This document shows positions 46,258-56,693 of a stretch of 64,000 nt of DNA, piece by piece; the first letter of the stretch is position 1; every line of letters starts with the position of its first letter. The notes below the pieces were generated by a model. It worked only from the letters and a program-made list of their open reading frames with translations, had not been told where the DNA came from and searched no databases. Both the position numbers and the translations under genes were made by a program. The stretch spans positions 5,640,501 to 5,704,500 of the forward strand of contig NC_057768.1 in NCBI RefSeq assembly GCF_010389155.1. The letters are read 5' to 3'. Source of the DNA: Erigeron canadensis (Eukaryota > Streptophyta > Magnoliopsida > Asterales > Asteraceae).

Positions 46258-47923
46258 ATGTGTTCCATCAATAGCCCCAATGTAATCCTTAAAAAAGGGA
46301 TAAAATCTCTTTTTTTCTTGAATCTTTTTGTGAACAACTTCACCCGTTGGTTGTTGAATGTATTGATTTTCTAATGATATAATTGTATTCAAAACTTTAT
46401 GAAAATCTCTATTTACCGCTGATTCAGACAACAATATAACAAAGAGACTGCACTTATTCTTACATCATGCCCTACCAAATGCAAAAATCTAATAACTTGT
46501 GTTGGAATAAACATGGTTTGATTGAAGGGAAAATACTATGTGTTCCATCAATAGCCCCAATGCAATCCTTAAAAAAGGGATAAAATCTCTTTTTTTCTTG
46601 AATCTTTTTGTGAACAACTTCACCCGTTGGTTGTTGAATGTATTGATTTTCTAATGATATAATTGTATTCAAAACTTTATGAAAATCTCTATTTACCGCT
46701 GATTCAGATCGACAATATAACAAAGAGACTGCACTTATTCTTACATCATGCCCTACCAAATGCAAAAATATAATAACTTGTGTTGGAATAAACATTGTTT
46801 GATTCAAGGGAAAATACTATGTGTTCCATCAATAGCCCCAATGCAATCCTTAAAAAAGGGATAAAATCTCTTTTTTTCTTGAATCTTTTTGTGAACAACT
46901 TTACCCGTTGGTTGTTGAATGTATTGATTTTCTAATGATATAATTGTATTCAAAACTTTATGAAAATCTCTATTTACCGCTGATTCAGAGACTGCACTTA
47001 TTCTTACATCATGCCCTACCAAATGCAAAAATCTAATAACTTGTGTTGGAATAAACATGGTTTGATTCAAGGGAAAATACTATGTGTTCCATCAATAGCC
47101 CCAATGCAATCCTTAAAAAAGGGATAAAATCTCTTTTTTTCTTAAATCTTTTTGTGAACAACTTCACCCGTTGGTTGTTGAATGTATTGATTTTCTAATG
47201 ATATAATTGTATTCAAAACTTTATGAAAATCTCTATTTACCGCTGATTCAGATCGACAATATAACAAAGAGACTGCACTTATTCTTACATCATGCCCTAC
47301 CAAATGCAAAAATCTAATAACTTGTGTTGGAATAAACATTGTTTGATTCAAGGGAAAATACTATGTGTTCCATCAATAGCCCCAATGCAATCCTTAAAAA
47401 AGGGATAAAATCTCTTTTTTTCTTGAATCTTTTTGTGAACAACTTCACCCGTTGGTTGTTGAATGTATTGATTTTCTAATGATATAATTGTATTCAAAAC
47501 TTTATGAAAATCTCTATTTACCGCTGATTCAGACAACAATATAACAAAGAGACTGCACTTATTCTTACATCATGCCCTACCAAATGCAAAAATCTAATAA
47601 CTTGTGTTGGAATAAACATGGTTTGATTCAAGGGAAAATACTATGTGTTCCATCAATAGCCCCAATGCAATCCTTAAAAAAGGGATAAAATCTCTTTTTT
47701 TCTTGAATCTTTTTGTGAACAACTTCACCCGTTGGTTGTTGAATGTATTGATTTTCTAATGATATAATTGTATTCAAAACTTTATGAAAATCTCTATTTA
47801 CCGCTGATTCAGATCGACAATATAACAAAGAGACTGCACTTATTCTTACATCATGCCCTACCAAATGCAAAAATCTAATAACTTGTGTTGGAATAAACAT
47901 GGTTTGATTCAAGGGAAAATACT
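45977..47923. repeat. Seven-copy 281-bp tandem array spanning a Harbinger/copia junction
   Basis: Units begin ATGTGTTCCATC at 45977, 46258, 46538, 46819, 47082, 47363 and 47643. Periods are 280-281 bp except one of 263 bp. Each holds about 243 bp of Harbinger transposase (GAIDGTH back to QVIRFLH) plus the first 38 bp of the copia LTR (TGTTGGAATAAAC...AAAATACT). The last unit runs into the intact LTR at 47924. The units are therefore later than the copia insertion. The first unit, still joined to the transposase, differs most from the others. Confidence 0.95.
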
Positions 47924-48368
47924 CATCAGATGATCCTGTGGAACCTGTAAAGGCATCAAACATGTTTGCCATTGATTTCGGGTTCCCAAAACAAGGTGAT
48001 TGAGTTAGGATGAGATGGGTAATTCGGTGGTGATGTTATGCATGAATTAGAGAGGAGTAAACACACGAATTTGTGTGGGATTATGTGTATGTGATTAACC
48101 TTAACTTAGGGTTAATTACCCTCTATTTATAATGAGAATAATTACACTTACCACCCTTTAGTAATTACACATTCAACTCCTGTGGTATTTAATGTGTATA
48201 CCATTAGTCCTCTTATTTACAATCACCTAATGGGAAACCCTATTCTACGTCTCTAAGAGTAAATACGCTCATCATATATTTACCTAGATATAGGGATTTC
48301 ATTATCGTCAATTATCATATCAAGAATGATACATGATCAGTGACGGTCACACTAACGTGGTTCCAACA
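47886..48368 (-). repeat. 3' LTR (left) of the copia element
   Basis: It runs from TGTTGGAATAAAC to CGTGGTTCCAACA, 483 bp. Its first 38 bp are repeated in each unit of the 281-bp array. Confidence 0.93.
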
Positions 48369-48695
48369 TTCTCCCACTTGACTGAGCGATCATTTATCTA
48401 TGAGTATTTGAATAAGTTCCAAAATAATATTCATTTTGTTTTAAACCGAAATCATAGCCAATAAGTACAGTCGTAGAGAAGAACATTAACTCAGGACTCC
48501 CACTAGTCAAACTATGACTCAAAATCTAAAACTAATAAGCAATGATCAATTGACTAAAACAAATTTTGTCACAATAGTGTCAATACACCAATATGAGTAC
48601 TCAAAGTGTAATTAATAGACAAACAAAATCTGAATAAGGAGGAAAATTTTTAAACAATAATACTAATGACCAAATAAGTACAATATGCTATTAAA
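48369..48695 (-). other. 3' untranslated region of the copia element
   Basis: No gene is seen. The minus-strand purine run CAAGTGGGAGAA (RNA sense) directly before the left LTR is the polypurine tract. The phrase is the standard one for this group. Confidence 0.6.
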
Positions 48696-50484
48696 TTAAA
48701 CTAAGTCTTTAGTAAGCCTCATCTTCAACACGTGTCCTACGAAGTTATTCAGAAGAAGACCTTTGGTCATCGGATCCGCTAGCATGTCATTTGTACTTAT
48801 GTACTCAATACAAAGAACATTTTCCTCGACCCGTTCGCGTACAAACAGATACTTTGTATCGAGATACAGCCCAACGCCAGTTGAACTGTTACTTTTCGAG
48901 AAATTTAAGGCAGCTGAGTTATCACAGTAAAGCTTCAATGGTCTAGAAATGGAGTTGACGACTTTGAGTCCACTGACCAGATTCCTAATTAACATCCCAT
49001 GACAAGTAGCATTATAAACGGCAATGTATTCAGGCATCATGGTAGATGTTGCAGTCAGTTTCTGCTTATGACTCCGCCAGAGAGAGGTCCGCCAGCTAAC
49101 ATGAAAATATACCCAGAAGAAGATTTTTTATCTTCCTTGCTTTTGGCAAAGTCAGAATCGGAATAGCCTACTACTTCTAGATTGTCACTTCTTTTATACG
49201 TTTGTTTGTAGTCTTTAGTCCCTTGCAGATATCGTAGAACTTTCTTAGCCGCTTTCCAGTGTGCTAATCCAGGATTAGATAAGTAACGCCCTAGCATACC
49301 GGCAATATAAGCGATATCTGGACGAGTACAGACCTGAGCATACATAATGCTCCCAACTACTGATGAGTAAGGTATCATCCTCATTTGCTCCTTTTCAATC
49401 TCAGTGCTCGGACTTTGGAAAGTACCGAATACATCTCCTTTAACTACTGGAGCTACAGTGGGTGCGCAATGGTTGCATGTTATAGCGATCTAAAATCCGC
49501 TCAATATAGGCCCTTTGAGAAAGACCTAAAATACCATTATGCCTATCCCGATGTATTCTGATACCTATAACATAAGAGGCATCACCGAGATCTTTCATGT
49601 TGAATTTCTGTGAAAGCATCCACTTTGACTCATGCAACATATCCAAGTTATTACTTGCTAGTAGAATATCGTCTACATGCAAAATAAGGATTATAAAGTT
49701 ACTCCCACTGATCTTGAGATAGGTGCATTGATCCACTTGATTCTTTATGAAGTCTTGTTCTTTAATAACTTCATCAAACTTAAGGTACCACTGTCTCGAT
49801 GCTTGCTTCAACCCATATATGGATTTCTTTAACTTACAGACCATGCGCTCTTTACCTTTTGGAATGAATCCTTCAGGTTGCCACATGTATACGTCTTCTT
49901 CCAAGTCTCCATTTAAGAAAGCTGTTTTGACATCCATCTGATGTAACTCAAGATCAAAGTGAGCTACTAGTGCCATAACGATCCTTAAAGTCTTTACGAG
50001 ACACGGGAGAAAAGGTCTCTTGATAATCGACTCCAGCCTTCTGAGTATAGCCTTTCGCAACCAATCTGGCCTTATAGTGTTCGACGTTTCCTTTCGGGTC
50101 TAATTTGGTTTTGAAGACCCATTTGCAACCAATAGTTTTGGATCCTTCAGAAAGTTCAACCAATTCCCAAACGTCATTATGTTGCATGGAATTAAGCTCT
50201 TCAATCATGGCTTCATTCCACTGAGTGGCCTGATCACTATTAATGGCTTCTTTATAGAAGGTAGGATCAATAAGCTTTCCAACATCCTCAACTTCAGTGA
50301 GATAAGTAATGAAGTCATCAAATTTAGTGGCCCTAAGTGACCTCGATGATCTCCTGAGTTGATTTTCGGAAGATCCTTCAGCATTAGTGGTCTCATGATT
50401 AACATTAGGAGGAGTTTGATCAGTGACATTTGGAGCAGCGTTCTGTACAAGAGGAGTTATCGGAGGAGTAATAATAACCGACAA
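48696..50484 (-). pseudogene. copia pol: reverse transcriptase and RNase H
   Basis: Minus-strand order: SSRSLRATKFDDF, then the RVT_2 start (WNEAMIEELNSM, WELVELSEG, KWVFKTK) to about 49990. After a frameshift come QMDVKTAFLNGDLEEDVYM and LHVDDILLASN (the YVDD box reads HVDD, about 49664-49685), VIGIRIHRDR and AYIERIL. Further blocks give MIPYSSVVGSIMYAQ, YSDSDFAKSKEDKKSSSGYIF (RNase H) and, in another frame, MMPEYIA...MLADPMTKGL. At least three frame changes break the gene. It normally copies the element RNA. Confidence 0.88.
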
Positions 50485-51206
50485 ATCGTTTCCCCCGCTT
50501 CTAGTACTTCTTGCAAATCGAAGTTATGATTTGTCGTGCTCCCACTGATCTCTGGGTTCTCTAGGAACGTGGCATGCTGTGTATCACTAATGCGAGTAGT
50601 GTGGGAAGGACTGTAAAACCGATAACCTTTTGAGTTATCCGGATAACCGACAAAGAAACATGTAACAGTCTTAGGATCAAGTTTCTTTAAGTTAGGGTTA
50701 TAGAATTTAGCTTCGGCAGGACGTCCCCATACTTTCATATATCTAAGACTCGGTTTCTTCCCTGTCCAAATCTCATGAGGAGTTTTAGGGACAGATTTAG
50801 AAGGAACTCTATTGAGTATATGAACGGGTGTTTTTAAGGCCTTAGTCCAAAGGAAAGTAGGTAAGTTAGTGTTAGCAAGTATACTTCTCACTATGTCCAT
50901 TAGGGTTCTATTTCTTCTTTCAGCAACACCATTTTGTTGAGGAGAATCAGGCATTGTGTATTGGTTAATTATGCCATGATCCTTACAAAAGTCATGGAAG
51001 GGACCAGCGGCTTGACCAATGTCAGTATGTCTACCATAATACTCACCTCCTCTATCTGATCTTACAACTTTCATTTTACGTTCAAGTTGGCTTTCAACCA
51101 AAGTTTTAAAATCAATAAAAGTTTGCAAGGATTCAAACTTTTCCTTAATCAAATAAAGGTGCATATAACGTGAATAATCATCAATAAATGTAATAAATGA
51201 AGTATG
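50457..51206 (-). pseudogene. copia pol: integrase core, C-terminal part
   Basis: After a stop at 51207-51209 the same protein goes on with [47 protein letters not shown] (with the third catalytic Glu) and the chromodomain-like tail [10 protein letters not shown]...[15 protein letters not shown]. It ends in a frameshift near 50470. Catalytic residues are kept, unlike those of Sirevirus-like 1. Confidence 0.88.
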
Positions 51207-52720
51207 TCATGTAATGGAAGCGGGATAGGGGCCACTTATATCAGTATGAATTATTTCCAACAAGTTGGAACTTCTGGTGGCTCCTTTCTTATTCCCTTTA
51301 GCCATTTTGCCTTTGAGGCATTGAATACATATTTCAAAATCACTGAAGTCAATAGATGGTAAGATTCCATCCTTTACGAGTCGTGTCATGCGATCTCGTG
51401 TGATGTGACCAAGACGTTTATGCCACAACATGGAGGAATTCTCTTGTTGCTTAACTGATTTTGTCCTTGTTTTAGTTATATCATCAACATTAAAAGATAA
51501 CAAAGATTGTGAGAAATTATGATCTAGTTCTAATTTATACAGCAATCCATCCAAGAAACCACGACCAAGCAATTCATTATTAAGAATAATAGTAATCTTG
51601 CCGAAACCATGAATTATTACAAAACCTTCAATGTCTAGTCTAGAAATAGATACGAGGTTCCGAGTAATTCTCGGTACATATAAGGTATCTACTAGTCTAA
51701 TACATTTTCCAGTGCTCATATGTAAAATATAAGTTCCCATGGCTTCGACATCTAAAAGATCACCACTTCCAACTCTAAGTTTTCTTTGGCCCTTTGGTAG
51801 CTTCTGGATTGTATGGAATCCCTGCATTGAGTTAGTCACATGAACCATAGAACCAGAGTCACCCCACCAGGTATTAACAGGAACATCAGTAGTAAAAGAA
51901 TCAAATATTACATAAAGTACGTTACCTTTCTTAGCTAGCCATTCCTTGAACTTAGGGCAATCTTTCTGAACATGCCTTTGAGTACGACAGAACTTACATT
52001 TGATGTTCAAGACATTAGAGCTAGAGGCAACTGCACCAGGACTGATCTTTGAAGCTTTCTTTCCAGTCTTGTTACTGTTGTTACCCTTCCTCTTCTTAGA
52101 ATTAGCGGTGGTAGTAAGGTGAATAGCTTCAGGTTTCTCAAGCTTAAGGCGATCCTCTTCTTGTTGACACATTGCAATCAGTTCACTCATCTTCCATTTA
52201 TCTTTCTGAGCATTATAGTTAATTTTGAAGGCATCAAATTGAGCAGGCAATGATGTCATTATGAAATGCATAAGAAAATTATCAGAGACTTCCATTTCGA
52301 GAGTCTTAAGCTTGTTCGCCATGTCACTCATTTTCATTATGTGTTCAAGGACACCGCTACTTTCATCATATTTCAGAGTAAGAATCTTTAGCATTAAGCT
52401 ACTTGCATGCGCTTTAGACGATCCCTTGAAGTAATCCTCAACAGATTTGAGGTAATCTTTGACTTTGTCAGACTCAGGGATAGCTCCTTGAAGACCAAGG
52501 GGAATAGAGTTCTTGACCGTCATAAGTGATAACCGATTCGCCTTGTCCCACTTCTCAAATGCTGCTTTCTGTTCTGCAGTAGAGTTCGCAGTAATAGCAG
52601 CGGGTTCATCATTACGAATGACATAGTCAAGGTCAAGATACTCCAGAGTAAGATCCAATTGATCTTTCCAAGCAATGTAGTTTACACCGGTAAGTGGCTG
52701 AATGCTAAGAGTAGGTGCTA
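51207..52720 (-). pseudogene. copia gag-protease-integrase N-terminal part
   Basis: The frame is open from about 52720 (LTGVNYIAWKDQLDLTLEYL) through the UBN2 gag (MLKILTLKYDES, MSDMANKLKTLEME, MTSLPAQFDAFKI). A single CCHC knuckle (CKFCRTQRHVQKDC, about 51993-51952) and the protease GDSGSMVHV (about 51870) follow. After the GAG-pre-integrase domain (SSMLWHKRLGHITRDRM) comes HTDISGPYP, the integrase start. A TGA at 51207 ends it where CGA or a similar codon is likely. No convincing ATG is seen upstream of 52658, so the start is unclear. Confidence 0.88.
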
Positions 52721-52759
52721 CAGTGAAAATAAGGAGGATATAGATTTAGGATACAAGTA

Positions 52760-53392
52760 ATAGAAGATTAATAAAGTAATGCCTAAAACTAAAGGCAATT
52801 AGATTATAGTGACATAATTAGCTATCTAAAGCATACTAAGCAATATCTATAAAACTAATGGAACTAAAGTAATGCCTAAACTTAACTAAGGGCTAATAAT
52901 AATGTTCCTTATAATAACATAATTAGATATCCAAGGCTTATTGAGTAATGTCTCTAAAAGTAATGGAACTAACGTAATGCCTAAATACGTAAGAGGCTAA
53001 AGTAATGTTCCTAAAAGTAATGAGACTAAGACCATTATACTAATGAAGCCAGTGATAGGTAACCTATTGTAAACACCAAAACAATAAGTTGACATAAGGC
53101 TCTACTTAGATTTACATCACCTTTGGGCAGAAGTAACTAATATCTAAGTACACATGAGCATTAGGGTCATGCGGCACAACGCTTTTCTTTTGACCTTTGG
53201 GCACAAAATTAAGAATCGTGTATCTTATGCATGAAAAATATTCCTTTTAGCACACAAAGTGTATTAAATCACCTTTGGGCAGAATCAATATACTTAGTGT
53301 TCATTATCCAAAAGAAAAAGAACGCACCATGAGAATCATATTTGACCTTTGGGCAAATATGATGAAACCATGTACATTAGTGCGAAGCCCCC
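52760..53392 (-). repeat. copia 5' leader with degenerate tandem units
   Basis: Between gag and the GC-rich block the leader holds near-repeats: TAATGGAACTAA(A/C)GTAATGCCTAAA at about 52856 and 52963, about 107 bp apart. (C/G)ACCTTTGGGCA occurs at about 53120, 53191, 53271 and 53345. No coding frame is present. Confidence 0.65.
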
Positions 53393-53460
53393 ACACATTA
53401 CGGGGGTCCGGGGGCAGCGCCCCTGGGAGCGGGGTCCAAGGGGCAGCGCCCCTGGCTGGG
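53393..53460. other. GC-rich block in the copia leader
   Basis: A run with GGGGGTCCGGGGGCAGCGCC and a second copy GGGGTCCAAGGGGCAGCGCC, 30 bp later, stands out in AT-rich surroundings. It could form strong RNA structure in the leader. It is a direct tandem of about 31 bp. Confidence 0.7.
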
Positions 53461-53479
53461 ATTGAACTGACCATAAGGT

Positions 53480-53945
53480 TTAATTAGTAAGCACGAGTTC
53501 ATTCATCAGCTAAAATCATCTTTAGTTTAATACGAATTTTAAGTTATAACTGGTGAATAAGTAAGCACGAAGTTGACCATAAGTTCGTGATGATGTAAGC
53601 ACGAAGGTAACATAAGTCAACACGATGTTCGTGTAATGACATCAGCACGAAGAAGTCATAAGTCTACACGAAGTTCGTGATGACGTCAGTGTGAAGACAA
53701 TCTGGTTCGTGTAATGACATCAGCACGAAGTAGTAATGAGTTCATGTGAAGATAGCTGAATTCGTACAAAGATAGCTGACTTCGTGCGACGACATGAGCG
53801 CGAAGGTGGTACAGAAACTGTGATGACGTCAGCACGAAGTAGTTTTGAGTTCGTGATGACGTCAGCACGAATTCGTGATGACGTCAGCACAAATTCGTGA
53901 TGACGTCAGCACAAATTCGTGATGATGTCAGCACGAGTTGCTTCA
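53480..53945. repeat. Leader array of TTCGTG-ATGACGTCAGCACGAA units
   Basis: About 15 short units built on TTCGTGATGACGTCAGCACG lie between the primer-binding site and the GC-rich block. Five hold a perfect TGACGTCA (53681, 53824, 53857, 53879 and 53901), the palindromic core bound by bZIP factors. CACGAA and TTCGTG also form inverted pairs. These might serve as transcription-factor sites or RNA structure; neither is shown. Confidence 0.75.
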
Positions 53946-54013
53946 TTCTGCAGCTTCTAAGTTTGCGTAAAACCCTCGAAACAAACCAAAAATATAACAG
54001 GACTTCATAACGC

Positions 54014-54026
54014 GGCTCTGATACCA
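54014..54026 (-). other. Primer-binding site of the copia element
   Basis: On the minus strand TGGTATCAGAGCC begins two bases after the 5' LTR. It is complementary to initiator tRNA-Met and confirms orientation. Confidence 0.88.
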
Positions 54027-54028
54027 CA

Positions 54029-54511
54029 TGTTGGAATAAACATGGTTTAATTCAAGAGAAAATACTCACCAGATGATCCTGTGGAACCTGTAAAGGCATT
54101 AAACATGTTTGCCATTGATTTTGGGTTCCCAAAACAAGGTGATTGAGTTAGGATGAGATGGGTAATTCGGCGGTGATATTATGCACGAATTAGAGAGAAG
54201 TAAACACACGATATTGTGTGGGATTATGTGTGTGTGATTAACCTTAACTTAGGGTTAATTACCCTCTATTTATAATGAGAGTAATTACACTTACCACCCT
54301 TTAGTAATTACATATTCAACCCTTGTGGTGTTTAATGTGTATACCATTAGTCCTTTTATTTACAATCAGCTAATGGGAAACCCTATTCTGCGTCTCTAAG
54401 AGTAAATACGCTCATCATATATTTACCTAGACATAGGGATTTCATTATCGTCAATTATCGTATCAGGATTGATACATGATCTGTGACGGTCACATTAACG
54501 TGGTTCCAACA
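54029..54511 (-). repeat. 5' LTR (right) of the copia element
   Basis: It is 483 bp, from TGTTGGAATAAAC to GTGGTTCCAACA in plus orientation, the same length as the left LTR. It has the transition differences noted for the element and is not part of any tandem array. Confidence 0.93.
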
Positions 54512-54720
54512 ACTTGTTCTTCAACCGACATACGTTGAGTTGGTCGAAGACCACCATCACTTTTTAACTTTTGACACAATATATTAAAAGCATTCTCACT
54601 CATGCGAATATGCTTACGGTATGAGCCACTTACGGATAGGTAGTTAAATAATTCTTTCCGTACATTTTTTCCATTTTCCATCATGTTTCGATCACGTAAA
54701 CGATATGTGCTACAGAATCT
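54512..54720 (-). pseudogene. PIF/Harbinger transposase, N-terminal part
   Basis: The minus strand reads KELFNYLSVSGSYRKHIRMS, then ENAFNILCQKL and GGLRPTQRMSVEEQV, the N-terminal helix-turn-helix-like region of HARBI1-type transposases. It stops exactly at the target duplication of the copia insertion, and the protein goes on at 47880 and, through the tandem array, at 46200-45327. The start codon is uncertain; MMENGKN (about 54687) is plausible. Confidence 0.82.
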
Positions 54721-54759
54721 ACAATGTACAATAAAACAGCTACCACACAAACCAAGTGA

Positions 54760-56058
54760 ATTGCGACTAAATGATGAATTCCCGTCGTTAGATGTATAAT
54801 ATTGATCAGTGTAAGTTTATTCACATACCCCAATTAACATTACAAGTTGTAATCATAATTGAAGGTTTCTCATAAAGAAGTCAAAAATTTTCTACATATA
54901 TAGACAATAAAGGAGCTTGTATCTATGATGGCAAATTGGCTGTCATGAAAAATATAGAAGTCACCAATGAAAACACAAAACCAAAACTTACATTCTGATG
55001 GAAAAAGAGAAACATGGTAAACCAATTGACCATATACGTATATCATAAGCATGTAAAATTTTTGACAAAACAAACACACAATTATATAGTTATAAAATAT
55101 AAAAGCTTCGACGTGATGAAGTTACATATTCTAAAAAGAAAGGAAAGTTCACCAGATTGTTCAAATGAGAAAAAATGATCAGCAAACAAATAATAATTAA
55201 CATTTAACAAGATCGTATATTAATACATAATCAGTGGAGAAAAAATATGATATCCCGAAAAATCGGTTTTGTTGTGAGAAGATAGCATATGAATAATATT
55301 AATGAAAGAAAATTAATAAACAAATGTAGAATATGATTGATTGATTGATGGTATACCTGAAGTTGTTTTTGGAGGGAGTTGTTGCCGCCACTAGTTTGAT
55401 GGATCGTGTGAGAGATTTTTGTGAGTGGTGTTTTTTATAATAATTTTTAAGGGATAAAGATGTCATTAATTATATAGTCTAGTAGTTATCTTCTCTAATC
55501 CTCTCAAATCACCTTAAAATTGGGCAGAAAAATAATGGAGCAAATACAACTGACAAGTTTCCCCACATATCTTTTCCTCTCATTTCTTTTCCACACCATC
55601 TAAAACTTAAGAATGCAAATTTTTTTTCCTCCCAACTCGTTGCCTTTCATTCTTAAAAAAAACTTAAGAATACACCCGTGGAGATTAGGATGGAAGTATT
55701 TTACCGGCATCATATGGTTCATACGGGGTGGGTCGATGGGTATCCAATTGTGGTACCGGGGCTAGGGTTCCCCCCAATTACTTTTTTTTTCAAATGAAAA
55801 AACAAAGGAAAGAAACAATCAGTGACCTTTTTTTTTGTTTGAACCCCAATACCTCGACGGTGTATGAGGAAGGTTAAGACATGTAGACAGACCTTACCTC
55901 TACCGAAGTAAAAAAACTGTATCCAAAGGCTAGAATATTTATCACTGATCCAACCTTGCTGCTTGTAATGATTATACATAATGTATGTGTAAACCTATTG
56001 TATTAACATCAATTATACCCCGCCGCAAAAGTTTTGGAAAAACTATCTTTCAACACAA
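54760..56058. other. AT-rich stretch upstream of the Harbinger transposase, no gene seen
   Basis: It probably includes the 5' flank of the Harbinger element, whose terminal repeats were not located. A homopolymer-rich part (55770-55860) and a polypyrimidine-rich stretch (55540-55650) are present. No credible coding frame was found. Confidence 0.5.
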
Positions 56059-56445
56059 TCTATACTATCTATATAAACAAACTACCCCCTAAAATTTAAC
56101 ACGCTACCTTTAAAATCTCTAATTTACCCTTTTAATTAATCTATACTACCATCAAACACTTTATTCTTAAAATTCCAAGAATACCCTTAAAAAAATCTTA
56201 CGCGTATCCCTTCCCTTCCCTAAAGTTGCTCACATAGTATACCAAAAAAATACACATGCGTTATCGAATTTAATAATCAATCAGCATAAACAACCGCTCA
56301 CTCTAAAACAACAACGGCGGTTTGCACTTTCAGCCGGACTAAGAAACACTTGAGTTGAATCATACATTCATGTAATAACACAGTACAGCTACTTAACCAG
56401 TATTTTTTTCCTATGCCCCGCTGCATCGCGCGGGTGGAATGCTAG
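56059..56445 (+). mobile_element. Non-autonomous Helitron (387 bp)
   Basis: It starts TCTATACTATCTATATAAAC and ends with a GC hairpin (CCCGCTGCATCGCGCGGG, 56417-56434) followed by GGAATGCTAG. It lies between an A (56058) and a T (56446), the invariable Helitron target. There is no target duplication and no coding capacity, as expected for this class. Confidence 0.85.
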
Positions 56446-56693
56446 TTTTGTAAGGCAAACGTTGGCAAGATATAATTACGAAATTGTGAAAAACATATAA
56501 ATATTGTGAAATCAATCTCCACTCACCAAGATGATCGAGGTTCAGATTATGAGAGAAACTTAAGTACTTAACGTAAAAGTTTAAAGATTTCAAGAGTTAA
56601 GTCGATATAATGCCTTACAAAAAAACAAACAAAGGTTTAGCATCATGAATATAATAAAAGTGGTTGTCTTTATTGATCAAGCAGTACGTGTCT

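Larger units (their letters stand above)
47886..54511 (-). mobile_element. Complete Ty1/copia retrotransposon inserted in the Harbinger transposase
   Basis: Two 483-bp LTRs, a primer-binding site, gag, protease, integrase, reverse transcriptase and RNase H lie in that order on the minus strand. The target duplication ACTTG is perfect (47881-47885 and 54512-54516), and removal restores the Harbinger frame E-E-Q-V-I-R-F-L-H. The LTRs are about 95 per cent alike over their first 225 bp by eye, nearly all differences being transitions. The polyprotein has several breaks. It is of a different lineage from the Sirevirus-like elements: no third ORF. Confidence 0.95.

Noticed and set aside
41620..55640. 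Purine-rich (41620-41760) and pyrimidine-rich (55540-55650) tracts as the two ends of the Harbinger element
   Set aside because: They are loosely complementary low-complexity tracts; no exact inverted repeat or TTA/TAA duplication could be read.
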